DNA from: Pseudochryseolinea flava
GTDB lineage: Bacteria > Bacteroidota > Bacteroidia > Cytophagales > Cyclobacteriaceae
Length of the DNA stretch: 64,000 nucleotides
Direction of reading: 5' to 3'
Assembly (NCBI RefSeq): GCF_003286915.1
Contig: NZ_QMFY01000007.1
Span: 62,001-126,000, forward strand
In this document: positions 1-7,950 of the stretch, piece by piece
Layout of the letters: the number at the start of each line of letters is the position of its first letter
Position numbering within the stretch: the stretch's first letter is position 1
The notes under the pieces: model-generated
Database searches by the model: none
Told to the model about the DNA's origin: nothing
Seen by the model: only the letters and a program-made list of their open reading frames with translations
Position numbers and translations under genes: made by a program

Positions 1-279
1 CAAAGAATGATCGCTCGCAAAGGTGGTGAAGCGGTTAGTCATGATCGGCAGCATATGGCAGCCATCGGGAGAAAAGGAGGAGAGGCCGTTAGCAACAATC
101 GTGAGCACATGGCTGCAATCGGAAGAAAAGGAGGACAAGTTGTAAGCGAAAATCGCGAACACATGGCCATGATCGGTAGAAAAGGCGGCGAAAACAGCGG
201 ACATAGCCGAAGCTTAAAGAGCCAGGCTAAAAACAATAACGCCAATAATACCAGCAACAATAATGGTTCATCATTGTAG
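1..279 (+). CDS. KGG-repeat stress-type protein, 5' end outside window
   Basis: The protein is built from a repeated unit of about 18 residues centred on the motif GRKGGE, with linkers such as NREHMAAI. This is the pattern of the GsiB/KGG general stress family, small hydrophilic proteins linked to desiccation or glucose-starvation stress in other bacteria. At least four units are visible. The frame is open to the first base of the window (Q-R before the first Met), and the first visible unit is already mid-repeat, so the true start is probably upstream. The tail from about residue 66 is a low-complexity Asn/Ser-rich stretch. A strong hairpin terminator follows within 35 bases. Function is inferred from repeat type only. 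Confidence 0.8.
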   Translation, partial: QRMIARKGGEAVSHDRQHMAAIGRKGGEAVSNNREHMAAIGRKGGQVVSENREHMAMIGRKGGENSGHSRSLKSQAKNNNANNTSNNNGSSL

Positions 280-311
280 TGGCATGTATTGTTGACATTC
301 GTCATTAAAAG

Positions 312-339
312 AAGCTGTCCTCCATGGGCGGCTTTTTTT
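312..339 (+). terminator. Rho-independent terminator of the KGG gene
   Basis: A 9-bp stem (312-320 pairing with 326-334, two G-U pairs) with a 5-nt loop leads straight into a run of seven T. It ends 13 bases before the next start codon, so the YihY gene is probably transcribed separately or by read-through. Confidence 0.8.
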
Positions 340-352
340 ATAGTGTCATGGT

Positions 353-1300
353 ATGGCAAAACTGTGGAATAAAATCAAATCCTTCTCAAGACATTTCAAA
401 AGAGCTTTCACCATTTGGAATGATCATGAGCCTTTCAACAACAGCATCATTATCTCTTACTACACGATTTTTTCGCTACCAGGATTACTGGTAATCATCA
501 TCAACCTCGCAGGCTACTTCTTTGGATACGAAGCGGTAACCGATCAAATTGCAACACAAATTCAAGGACTTGTCGGCGGCGACACAGCGGAAGATGTTCA
601 AGAAATTGTTGCCAATGCAAGCGCGAGTAAAGAATCGACGATCGCATCCGTTATTGGCATTGGAACATTACTCTTTGGAGCAACAGGTGTTTTTTATCAA
701 CTCCAGCAAATACTCAATAAGATTTGGAACGTAAAACCTAAACCGAAACAAAAATTATTGAGACTCATTCGCGATCGCTTCTTTTCATTCGGGCTTATAC
801 TCGCAATCGGCTTTTTGCTTTTGGTGTCTCTTGTGATCTCGGCAGGACTTACTGCGCTCAGTGATTGGGTAGCCGTCCATATTTCCGAAGCACTTTTAAT
901 TGTTTTTAGAGGAGCAGACCTACTGGTATCCGCTGGTGTTATTACCCTACTATTCGCCGCGATTTACAAATTTCTTCCCGACGCGACGATTCGCTGGCGA
1001 GAGGTTTGGCCTGGAGCGCTAGTAACTGCCGTGCTGTTCGTGATCGCAAAATTTGCACTCGGTCTCTACTTCGGAAAGAGCGACCCCGCGTCAACGTATG
1101 GTGCTGCAGGCTCTGTCATTCTCATTATGTTATGGGTATCTTATTCCGGACTCATTTTATTATACGGGGCCGCATTTACCTACGCGTATGCAACACGAAA
1201 TGGTCGCGAGATAAAACCAACGCCAGGCGCAGAAAAAATCTCAGACACAGACAACGGCGCATCAAAGAAGCAAGAAACTCAGCAAAGAAATTTAGATTAG
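353..1300 (+). CDS. YihY/BrkB family inner membrane protein
   Basis: This 315-residue protein matches the YihY/virulence factor BrkB family (formerly misnamed ribonuclease BN). An amphipathic N-terminus of about 25 residues precedes roughly six hydrophobic segments, near residues 27-53, 95-115, 138-165, 178-205, 212-235 and 245-275. Family hallmarks are visible, such as F-x-A-x-Y near the fourth helix, the FLPD segment around residue 207, and the YGAAGSV segment near 245. The charged, Lys/Glu-rich tail after residue 280 is probably cytosolic. The biochemical role of the family is not settled; a transporter or envelope function is usually suggested. It stands alone, with the KGG terminator upstream and a convergent gene downstream. 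Confidence 0.9.
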   Translation: MAKLWNKIKSFSRHFKRAFTIWNDHEPFNNSIIISYYTIFSLPGLLVIIINLAGYFFGYEAVTDQIATQIQGLVGGDTAEDVQEIVANASASKESTIASVIGIGTLLFGATGVFYQLQQILNKIWNVKPKPKQKLLRLIRDRFFSFGLILAIGFLLLVSLVISAGLTALSDWVAVHISEALLIVFRGADLLVSAGVITLLFAAIYKFLPDATIRWREVWPGALVTAVLFVIAKFALGLYFGKSDPASTYGAAGSVILIMLWVSYSGLILLYGAAFTYAYATRNGREIKPTPGAEKISDTDNGASKKQETQQRNLD

Positions 1301-1392
1301 ATCAACGCGATTTTACTCCCATGCGCTGCCTCCAATATGGAAGCAGTGTCATGGGGTATAGAGAGAGGGTATAAAAGTCTAAGGTGCTTGGT

Positions 1393-1860
1393 CTACCGTT
1401 CCGCAATTGCATCGTGGCGCATTGAGTCGCCAGACAACAGCGTTGTAAAACTGTTGTATACATTCAAGAACTCGTGCTCAAGCGTATCTTCAAAGGAATG
1501 AATTACTTTCTTATGATTATATAGATAGGTAAGCTTCTCAGCGTTGAATAACGCAGCCCAACCTGTAACAACAAAATCCTTTTTACTAAGTAAGTTCTGA
1601 TAGATTTCGTCGACACAGATTTGATAAGGCCCTAAATCATTTCGACGAAGAGAAGGTAATGTCAAGAGTCGGGAGAGTATGAGCTCTACTTGTTCTTCGT
1701 TCAGATCAGGCTTGAGCATTTTTATTTTCTCCTGGGAACAAAGTACCACAAACGACAGGTCTATCTGACTCTTTACAAACTCTGCTACCGCTTCTCGTGT
1801 GTTGCCGCTGATGGGAAACATTCGCTCCGTGTCTGTATCGATAAAAATAGTCGAGATCAT
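1393..1860 (-). CDS. Hypothetical protein, 155 aa
   Basis: I do not recognise this protein. It is soluble-looking, mixed alpha/beta, with no signal peptide, no membrane segment and no obvious catalytic motif. It opens with a beta-strand-like segment (ISTIFID) and has a helical, charged middle. Codon use resembles its neighbours and the frame is clean over 155 codons, so I take it as real. It is convergent with the YihY gene and in the same orientation as the cyclophilin gene upstream, 123 bases away. Confidence 0.6.
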   Translation of the reverse strand: MISTIFIDTDTERMFPISGNTREAVAEFVKSQIDLSFVVLCSQEKIKMLKPDLNEEQVELILSRLLTLPSLRRNDLGPYQICVDEIYQNLLSKKDFVVTGWAALFNAEKLTYLYNHKKVIHSFEDTLEHEFLNVYNSFTTLLSGDSMRHDAIAER

Positions 1861-1983
1861 ACCTTACCAATTTCACACAAAGGTTCGTATTTGCGCTACG
1901 TAAACCTAGTGATCGACCGGATCAGGATGTTATTAAACGATGAAAATGAAAAATGCACCGGACTTTTCAGGTAACACGATGTA

Positions 1984-2655
1984 CTATTCCTTCGATACAC
2001 TTATCTCAAAAGGAATTTTCTGCACGGGTTTATCTTCGTTGTAAATTTTCTGAGAAGCAATTTTATCAACAACTTCTAGGCCTTCCACTACTTCACCGAA
2101 TACAGTATACCGCGTATCGAGTGACATGTATCCTCCATCTTTTAGGTAGGCCGCACGTTGTTCGGGCATTAATGTTAAGCCATTGTTACGCGCTTCTCCA
2201 TCAATATCCCAATCGGCATACCGTTGCCCATGCACAATAAAAAACTCGGCTGCAGACGATTGAAATTTGGGGTTATTTTCATCTGTGCGCGCCATCGACA
2301 GCGCACCTTTCTTATGGAAATATTTGCTGTTGAATTCAGCAGGAATACGGTAGTTCAATTTGTTTGTCAAATCTCCGCCTTGGATCATGAACTCAGATAC
2401 AATACGATAGAAGTCGGCATTTTCATAATGACCTTCCTTAATCAACTTTACAAAGTTAGCGCGATGCAACGGCGTATCTTCGTATAGTCTCAGTTTGATT
2501 GTACCAAAACTCGTTTTGATCGTAACACGATTCTCTGGATTTTCACTTCCGAATTTTGTAAGAACAGTCTGAAGAGATTCTTGTGTTACAGGAACTGCCT
2601 TTTCCTTACAGCCTAACAATACAAAAAGTGCAATGATGAGGTAAAACTTTTTCAT
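1984..2655 (-). CDS. Cyclophilin-type peptidyl-prolyl isomerase, lipoprotein
   Basis: This protein should catalyse cis-trans isomerisation of proline peptide bonds in the periplasm. The chosen start (Met at 2655) gives a classical lipoprotein signal peptide, KKFYLIIALFVLLGC, with the lipobox cysteine about 15 residues in. A Met ten codons upstream also exists but would spoil the signal. The cyclophilin fold begins around residue 40 (VTIKTSFGTIKLRLYEDTP) and contains the expected F-Y-R-I and MIQGGD active-site segments, then SMAR and the FFI core strand. A long insertion around residues 155-185 (TLMPEQRAAYLKDGGY) is seen in many Bacteroidota lipoprotein cyclophilins. A near-perfect -7 box lies only four bases before the start. 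Confidence 0.93.
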   Translation of the reverse strand: MKKFYLIIALFVLLGCKEKAVPVTQESLQTVLTKFGSENPENRVTIKTSFGTIKLRLYEDTPLHRANFVKLIKEGHYENADFYRIVSEFMIQGGDLTNKLNYRIPAEFNSKYFHKKGALSMARTDENNPKFQSSAAEFFIVHGQRYADWDIDGEARNNGLTLMPEQRAAYLKDGGYMSLDTRYTVFGEVVEGLEVVDKIASQKIYNEDKPVQKIPFEISVSKE

Positions 2656-2659
2656 GCAC

Positions 2660-2690
2660 CAAATATAAGCATTGCCCGCTTTCATTGGAA
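2660..2690 (-). promoter_or_regulatory. Putative promoter of the cyclophilin gene, possibly leaderless
   Basis: On the minus strand the sequence TATATTTG (2667-2660) matches the Bacteroidota -7 consensus TAnnTTTG exactly. Nineteen bases upstream lies TTCC (2690-2687), a weak -33 element. The box ends four bases before the ATG, so the transcript would have almost no 5' leader. Confidence 0.4.
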
Positions 2691-2702
2691 CAGCGTTGTA
2701 TT

Positions 2703-2745
2703 ACTGTTGGCTATGAAACGCGCGAAATTACGCATAGCCAACAGT
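2703..2745. repeat. 13-bp perfect inverted repeat between two lipoprotein genes
   Basis: ACTGTTGGCTATG (2703-2715) is perfectly complementary to 2733-2745, with a 17-base loop. It lies between the end of the DUF4114 gene and the start of the cyclophilin gene, both on the minus strand. Neither side has a T-run, so it is not a standard intrinsic terminator. It could still stop or protect the upstream mRNA. Confidence 0.7.
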
Positions 2746-2756
2746 GTGAAGACAAA

Positions 2757-3473
2757 TTACAGCTGCGGTAAATCCTGTAATTGGAATGAGGTGGTTTCCA
2801 ACTCGTCCTTATTGTCGGCAACGGTAAAGATCATATCGTTGAAATCGAAGTCGGCATTATCATCGAGTGGTTGATCTTCAAATGCCAACACATAATCGCC
2901 ACAATCTTTTTGTTTGAAGAAGATATGTTGTTGATGACTTCCAGCATTCAAATTATAGTTGGTGTATACAATTGGCTTGTCGTAGTTAATGGCTCCGTGA
3001 TCCCAACCTTGAAAGACAAGAAAGAAACCGATTACTGTGCCTGCAGGAAAAGTTCCTTCGCCAATTTGCAACATATCACCCTGATTCAAAATACGATCGG
3101 ATACATTGGGGAAGATGATCGTCTTCTCGATTTGATCTGCGTTCTGAATCGCTGTGTTTTTATTGTATGTATAATATCCAAATGAATTTGAATATCCTGC
3201 GCCTTCTGATATGAAGGTGATGTACACTTCACTTTCTTTCGTGAGCACAATTTGCTTAAGCACCGTGTCGCTAAAGAGAGCTTCGTGTTTTCCCTGATTG
3301 TTTTTGTATTCGGGGAACATGTCGATGATACTTCGATAAAGTGTCTGACATGGCTTGGTTGCAATGATGTCGTCGGGTCTTTCTTTTATTTCATCGTCTT
3401 CAGGGACGCATCCCATGATTAACATGAACGCAAGAACGATCCATGGGCTACTGTTGAATCTGAACTTTTTCAT
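2757..3473 (-). CDS. DUF4114-type lipoprotein
   Basis: The Met at 3473 gives a lipoprotein signal peptide ending LAFMLIMGC with the cysteine near residue 22; an in-frame Met five codons upstream is less likely. The C-terminal half resembles DUF4114. It has the sequence GTVIGFFLV around residue 150 and the acidic signature FEDQPLDDNADFDFNDMIF near residues 203-221, a likely calcium-binding loop. DUF4114 domains usually sit on secreted or surface proteins of Bacteroidota and often next to choice-of-anchor modules. Here the domain stands alone on an anchored lipoprotein. The function is unknown. Confidence 0.8.
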   Translation of the reverse strand: MKKFRFNSSPWIVLAFMLIMGCVPEDDEIKERPDDIIATKPCQTLYRSIIDMFPEYKNNQGKHEALFSDTVLKQIVLTKESEVYITFISEGAGYSNSFGYYTYNKNTAIQNADQIEKTIIFPNVSDRILNQGDMLQIGEGTFPAGTVIGFFLVFQGWDHGAINYDKPIVYTNYNLNAGSHQQHIFFKQKDCGDYVLAFEDQPLDDNADFDFNDMIFTVADNKDELETTSFQLQDLPQL

Positions 3474-3502
3474 ATGTGGTTTTCTCAAGATGTGAAGTCT
3501 TG

Positions 3503-3540
3503 AAAAAAATCAGTGCCAGGCGGGCCAGCCTTTTACTGAT
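3503..3540 (-). terminator. Rho-independent terminator of the small lipoprotein gene
   Basis: On the minus strand ATCAGT (3540-3535) pairs with ACTGAT (3514-3509), enclosing a GC-rich inner stem (roughly GCTGG with CCTGGC, two G-U pairs). A run of seven U follows (plus-strand A at 3503-3509). It sits about 70 bases after the stop at 3610. Confidence 0.6.
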
Positions 3541-3609
3541 GTTCAAATCGCTGGCAATAGCGCGACGCCATTCATATTTTAAGCGAGTTGTGGGGAAGAT
3601 TTCGGGAAG

Positions 3610-3885
3610 CTATTCCTCGACTTGTTCCTGCTCGCCCATGCAAGTTTCGCATGCCATCATCGCATCGGCCAACGCTTTTTTATCCGCTGTGTCCATATCG
3701 TACCCGGCTGATTGGTAATCGTTAAACGACTTATACCATTGCGTCATCTTACGATCAAAACACGCTTCCGATACTTTTTTAGCTTCACCAAATGCACCCG
3801 CAGTTTGGGATGAAGACGAAGAATCTGTACAACTTACTGACACAATCAAGGTCAGCATCACAACGGCACACAGCAATTTTTTCAT
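3610..3885 (-). CDS. Small putative lipoprotein, 91 aa
   Basis: The N-terminus MKKLLCAVVMLTLIVSVSC is a lipoprotein signal peptide with a lipobox cysteine at residue 19, followed by a Ser-rich tether. The mature part is mostly helical and carries three more cysteines, including a C-x2-C pair (CETC) near residues 80-83, and ends in an acidic tail. I do not recognise a family. The C-x2-C pair could form a disulphide or bind metal. It is followed by a convincing terminator and appears to be monocistronic. Confidence 0.7.
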   Translation of the reverse strand: MKKLLCAVVMLTLIVSVSCTDSSSSSQTAGAFGEAKKVSEACFDRKMTQWYKSFNDYQSAGYDMDTADKKALADAMMACETCMGEQEQVEE

Positions 3886-4111
3886 AACATTTCTAGGGGT
3901 TAGTGATACAAAGGTGTTCGTTATTAATGACCTATTCCTGACGTTCTTTTTGCATTACGCACGCTTTTTAGAAATACGTGTTTCGTGCTTTTTGGCTTTC
4001 AAATTATTGCATACTGCCGGTTTACAAGTACAAATACTTAGGGCCCACGTAGCGCTGGGTGTTCCTTTCCGCTGAAAATCTTACACCGACTCGTGATTTG
4101 CAGACCGAATT

Positions 4112-4237
4112 TTATAGGCTAAAGAACGCCTCGAAGTTCACCTTATACTGTATAGCCACGAGCAGAGCAAATAAATACGCGATGATGAAAAAACGAAGTC
4201 CGCACCGGCAATCGTGATGATACGCGAGAATTTTCAA
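4112..4237 (-). CDS. Possible 41-residue membrane peptide in the 3886-4271 gap
   Basis: The intergenic stretch 3886-4271 contains one weak coding candidate. A TTG-initiated frame encodes a short polar, Cys-containing N-terminus (HHDCRCG) and a single hydrophobic segment (FFIIAYLFALLVAI), then ends at TAA. The same frame stays open for another 29 codons after that stop, down to 4022. This could be the remains of a longer gene or chance. There is no ATG, and T-rich DNA readily encodes hydrophobic residues, so the call is tentative. I see nothing else in this gap besides the rarD promoter. Confidence 0.2.
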   Translation of the reverse strand: MKILAYHHDCRCGLRFFIIAYLFALLVAIQYKVNFEAFFSL

Positions 4238-4261
4238 CAGCAATACTATTCTGTATCTTTC
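4231..4261 (+). promoter_or_regulatory. Putative promoter of the RarD gene
   Basis: TTTT (4231-4234), 19 bases, then TATCTTTC (4254-4261) fits the Bacteroidota TTTG-N19-TAnnTTTG pattern with one mismatch in each box. The box ends ten bases before the ATG at 4272. Confidence 0.5.
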
Positions 4262-4271
4262 GCCCTTTCAT

Positions 4272-5174
4272 ATGAACCACCAACGGCGCTACGGCGCGGC
4301 TATTTCAGCTTTTGTTATCTGGGGATTTTTCTCAATACCACTGCGAGCTTTGCGTGAGCACCAAGCGGGAGAGATCCTATACTTTAGAATCTTGTTTTCT
4401 ATGGTCGTGCTGCTCGCAGCGATTCTTATTTTCAGGCGAAAGTCATACGCTAAAAATGTAACGCTTTACCAGTCGCTCACACCGAAACTTCGGCGGCAAA
4501 CAATCTTTCTAACACTCTCTGGTGGCGCACTGTTAACAATAAATTGGCTCACGTTCATTTATATTGTCAACAATATAAATATTAAAACCGCCTCATTTTC
4601 ATATCTCATTTGCCCTGTCATCACAGCCGTTCTTGGGTATATATTACTTCAGGAACGCATGCAGAAGCATCAGTGGGTAGCGGTTGGCTTGTGTACGATA
4701 AGCTGTATGGTGATGGCATTCAGTTCAACAGCAGAACTTGGTTATAGTGTGTTGACCGCCTTCACGTATGCGCTATACCTGATCTCACAACGAAAGAACC
4801 AAGGCTTCGATCGCATCATTGTACTGGGCATTCAAGTGTTGTTCGCATTGATTGTCCTGTCGTTCTTTTATCCTTATCTCGTCGGTGAAATGCCACAAGA
4901 ATTATTCTTCTATGGAGTGATTCTCATCATCGCCATCCTGTTTACAGTAATACCGCTATTCTTAAACCTTTATGCACTCAATAAGATTAATGCTGCGACA
5001 ATCGGTATATTAATGTATCTGAATCCGATCATCAACTTTACGGTTGCATTTGTAGTATTTAAGGAGCAGGCAACGCAGCTTCAATGGATCGGCTACGGGC
5101 TCATTGTAGTGGCCTTGGTTATTTTTAATTACAAAACTTTCGTACGCAACACGTCATTTGAAAAGAACGCTTGA
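4272..5174 (+). CDS. rarD: EamA-family transporter, RarD type
   Basis: This 300-residue protein has about ten predicted transmembrane helices arranged as two EamA repeats, typical of the drug/metabolite transporter superfamily. The opening RRYGAAISAFVIWGFFSIPLRAL and the early HQAGEILYFRILFS segment resemble RarD, a subgroup named for chloramphenicol sensitivity in Pseudomonas. The real substrate of such exporters is generally unknown. The length fits the family (about 290-300 residues). It faces a convergent small membrane gene 12 bases downstream. Confidence 0.85.
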   Translation: MNHQRRYGAAISAFVIWGFFSIPLRALREHQAGEILYFRILFSMVVLLAAILIFRRKSYAKNVTLYQSLTPKLRRQTIFLTLSGGALLTINWLTFIYIVNNINIKTASFSYLICPVITAVLGYILLQERMQKHQWVAVGLCTISCMVMAFSSTAELGYSVLTAFTYALYLISQRKNQGFDRIIVLGIQVLFALIVLSFFYPYLVGEMPQELFFYGVILIIAILFTVIPLFLNLYALNKINAATIGILMYLNPIINFTVAFVVFKEQATQLQWIGYGLIVVALVIFNYKTFVRNTSFEKNA

Positions 5175-5186
5175 CGAACGAAATCC

Positions 5187-5573
5187 CTATTCGCCATGGA
5201 TGCTTTTCTCTTCCTTTTCGGCGATGATACGTTCTTTCTTGGTGTCGACTTTTATATACGCATATAAACTCATATATGTATTGGCGATCCACACGAGGGC
5301 GAATCCTGCAAGAATATAACCTCGCCAATCGAATAGAAGCAATTGAAACTTAGTGATCGCGAGAATAACTATCGTAACGTAATGGCTGAAGCAATATTCG
5401 CAGGTGAATAGATAGTAGAATTTGCGTGCGGGCATTGTCTTGCACGTCTTTGATTGCTTAATGCAAAATTCCCTCGGTTCACGAAAAACTTCTTCATGCG
5501 TTACTGTCCAAGCAATACATGCAATAGGCAAGCCCAACAATAAAAGCCAAACAATTTGGGTAGTTAGATCCAT
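5187..5573 (-). CDS. Small membrane protein, possibly DUF1360-like
   Basis: The 128-residue protein has about three hydrophobic segments, near residues 5-23, 60-80 and 82-105, and a charged, Glu/Lys-rich tail. Between the first two lies EEVFREPREFC, then FTCEYCFSHYV with a C-x2-C pair. That arrangement, an acidic/Arg segment followed by a Cys pair at the edge of a helix, recalls the DUF1360 family. This is an inference from pattern only, and no function is known. It is convergent with rarD and divergent from the small zinc-ribbon-like gene at 5655. Confidence 0.65.
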   Translation of the reverse strand: MDLTTQIVWLLLLGLPIACIAWTVTHEEVFREPREFCIKQSKTCKTMPARKFYYLFTCEYCFSHYVTIVILAITKFQLLLFDWRGYILAGFALVWIANTYMSLYAYIKVDTKKERIIAEKEEKSIHGE

Positions 5574-5619
5574 GGCAGGGGATCGAAAAAACGAATGCCA
5601 GCCGCCAGTGAATCGGTCG

Positions 5620-5651
5620 TTGTTACCGAAAGGTCGATATGATTATCTTTG
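5620..5651 (+). promoter_or_regulatory. Putative promoter of the 82-aa gene, predicted leaderless
   Basis: TATCTTTG (5644-5651) is a perfect TAnnTTTG -7 box. A TTG lies 21 bases upstream (5620-5622). Only three bases separate the box from the ATG at 5655, so transcription would begin at or next to the A of the start codon. Confidence 0.5.
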
Positions 5652-5654
5652 TAG

Positions 5655-5903
5655 ATGCCTTGCAGTACCGGAAAAAAAATCTACGCGACAGAACAGATGG
5701 CCGAAGATGGTCTCATCGAAACGTGGGTCCGGTTCAAAGTCGGCGCAGGTAGCGGTCCTATCGCCGTTTATAAATGCGACGACTGCGGATATTATCACCT
5801 CACGTCGAGAGGCCCCATGAACAGCAAGCTATCTGAGCAGATAAAAAACGGGAAGATTCAAAAACAGACAGATATCAGTTTGTGGGAAGACAAATTTAAA
5901 TGA
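5655..5903 (+). CDS. Small zinc-ribbon-like conserved protein, 82 aa
   Basis: The protein has an N-terminal Cys (MPCSTGKKIY), a basic/acidic middle (FKVGAGSGPIAVYKC) and the C-x2-C pair CDDCGYYHLTS near residues 40-50. This looks like half a zinc ribbon with an aromatic-His segment. Small proteins with this CxDCGYYHLTS signature are, to my recollection, widespread in Bacteroidota but uncharacterised. The stop at 5903 lies one base from the end of the convergent hexosaminidase gene. The start is fixed by the promoter just upstream. Confidence 0.7.
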   Translation: MPCSTGKKIYATEQMAEDGLIETWVRFKVGAGSGPIAVYKCDDCGYYHLTSRGPMNSKLSEQIKNGKIQKQTDISLWEDKFK

Positions 5904-5904
5904 C

Positions 5905-7845
5905 CTACTTCTTCTGAACTCGTTTCGCTATTTCCTCCTTCTTCAAAGTGATCAAATGCCCGAGTGGCTTCCCGTCCCGATAGCTAATCACACGGAAATA
6001 GTCGACATCGGGAGGCAGTACAATAGTTTTTTCGTAGCGTGGATGATATTGATTCGGAACGCTGTTATCGATGGTGTAATGAAGGTCTAAACCTTCCACC
6101 TCTGTTGACAGTGCGATTTCAATTCCACTGTCGCCCTTAGTGATCTTAATGAGCGGATCGTATAAACTTGTAGCATAGTTCACCTTGGCTTCGTCGAACC
6201 TTGCAAAATGCTCTTCCACGCGTTCAACAAAATTTCCCCAGTTCTTTTTAGATTTCTGTGACCACATCGATTCTGCAATCGCGAACGCTCTCGGATAAAC
6301 CATGTACTCAACTTGCGCCGGTGTCGGAACTTGCTCGGTCCACAAATTACCTTGCCCACCCAGCACGTAGGTGGAATCGATTTCTTTTGGAAGAATATCG
6401 AACGCATAAACGTCCTGTAATCGAGCGCTACTATAAACCGGTGGTTCAATCGACGCGTCGCCCTGCATCATGTCGAGATAGTAAATAGGGGCGGGGCTCA
6501 TGACCACTGAGTGCTTTTGATGTGCGGCTTCAACTCCACCCTTCGTACCACGCCAGCTCATCACGGCGGCGCCGGGAGCAAGTCCCCCTTCCAGGATTTC
6601 GTCCCAGCCAATCATCTTCTTCTTTTTAGCTGCTAAAATCTTAGAGACTCGTTTTGCAAAATAGCTCTGCAGCTCATGACTGTTGGTAATATTTTTCTTC
6701 TTCATGAAAGCTTGAACACCAGCATCTCGCTCCCAATATCCTTTGTAACATTCGTCGCCTCCCATGTGGATGTATTCGAATGGAAACAACCCTGCGATTT
6801 CACTGAATACTTTATCCAGAAACTGATAAACTTTCTCATCGGTAGGATCGAGAGAGTTGTCGACAAACATTTCAAATTTTCCGTCCCCATACCACTCAGA
6901 GAAATCACTCCCCGGGCTTACGCGAATAGACGTATCGTTGGTAACGCTTAGTGATGGATAAGAGGCAATGGCCGCCATGCTGTGCCCAGGCACATCGATC
7001 TCTGGAAGTATTTCAATATATCGCTGACGTGCATACTGTACAATCTCCTTGATATCTTCATGCGTATAAAAGCCACCGTCAGAAGCTACTTCACCAGGTT
7101 TCGGTGGCGCATTGTCTCCAAAAGTTCCTGTTCGCGGAACACGCCATGCACCAACACGCGTAAGTTCTGGAAGACTTTTTATTTCTACTCTCCACCCTTG
7201 ATCATCCGTAAGATGCCAGTGAAAGCGATTAAATTTATAACGCGCCATCCGATCGATAAAAGATTTTACATACGCTTTGGAAAAGTAGTGTCTACTCACG
7301 TCGAGCATCATGCCACGCCATGCGAACCTCGGATAATCCGTGATCGAAACAACGGGAACATGCCATGCTTTTGAAACAACCTTGGTGCTTTCGATCTCTT
7401 TCGGAAGTAACTGTAAAAGTGTTTGTACGCCGTAAAAAAGCCCAGCTCCACTGTTAGCCGTTACCGTAATTTTCTTCTCTGTCACGTGCAGTGTATATCC
7501 TTCGCGTCCAAGCTTCGTGTCAGCTTTTGGATTGATCACAAACTGGATCGATGACTCTCCGGATGTAACGATCTTTAGATGGAATCCCGTTGCTACTTTG
7601 ATTTTATCTGCCAGATAGGCGGCGATGGTAGACGATTCCGCATGCTTCACTTGAACACCGATGATGGTTGTCGACCCTAATTGAAAACTTCCTTGCTGAT
7701 ACGCCACGGACACCGGCGCTGGTATAATCGCGTTAGGGAAAGCATGTTGAGCCGCGGTGTTCACAGGAGCCTGACTCGCACAGATCAGCAGTAGTGTGAC
7801 GCAGCGAAAAATTGTAAACGTCCATTTACTTAAAGGAACCATCAT
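5905..7845 (-). CDS. Beta-N-acetylhexosaminidase, GH20
   Basis: This secreted enzyme should remove terminal N-acetylglucosamine or N-acetylgalactosamine from chitin fragments or glycans. The order is a signal peptide (about residues 1-32), a GH20b N-terminal domain with the IIPAPVSV opening (about 37-160), then the GH20 TIM barrel (about 165-520). The barrel contains GMMLDVSRH, FHWHLTDDQGWR and the catalytic pair in HMGGDECYKGYW (Asp364-Glu365). A C-terminal beta domain of the type often seen in bacterial GH20 (about 560-646) includes LHYTIDNSVPN. The length of 646 is normal. It stands alone, tail-to-tail with the 82-residue gene, and its upstream side holds a decayed gene. The start could be either of two adjacent Met codons. 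Confidence 0.95.
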   Translation of the reverse strand: MMVPLSKWTFTIFRCVTLLLICASQAPVNTAAQHAFPNAIIPAPVSVAYQQGSFQLGSTTIIGVQVKHAESSTIAAYLADKIKVATGFHLKIVTSGESSIQFVINPKADTKLGREGYTLHVTEKKITVTANSGAGLFYGVQTLLQLLPKEIESTKVVSKAWHVPVVSITDYPRFAWRGMMLDVSRHYFSKAYVKSFIDRMARYKFNRFHWHLTDDQGWRVEIKSLPELTRVGAWRVPRTGTFGDNAPPKPGEVASDGGFYTHEDIKEIVQYARQRYIEILPEIDVPGHSMAAIASYPSLSVTNDTSIRVSPGSDFSEWYGDGKFEMFVDNSLDPTDEKVYQFLDKVFSEIAGLFPFEYIHMGGDECYKGYWERDAGVQAFMKKKNITNSHELQSYFAKRVSKILAAKKKKMIGWDEILEGGLAPGAAVMSWRGTKGGVEAAHQKHSVVMSPAPIYYLDMMQGDASIEPPVYSSARLQDVYAFDILPKEIDSTYVLGGQGNLWTEQVPTPAQVEYMVYPRAFAIAESMWSQKSKKNWGNFVERVEEHFARFDEAKVNYATSLYDPLIKITKGDSGIEIALSTEVEGLDLHYTIDNSVPNQYHPRYEKTIVLPPDVDYFRVISYRDGKPLGHLITLKKEEIAKRVQKK

Positions 7846-7950
7846 GACTTATAAATTAAAGTGTAACGTTCACTAAGATAAACGACAGACCGATACAATG
7901 TCGCATTTTCTGATGCGGGCGGACAAATATGCATTTAACATTGTAGTGTG

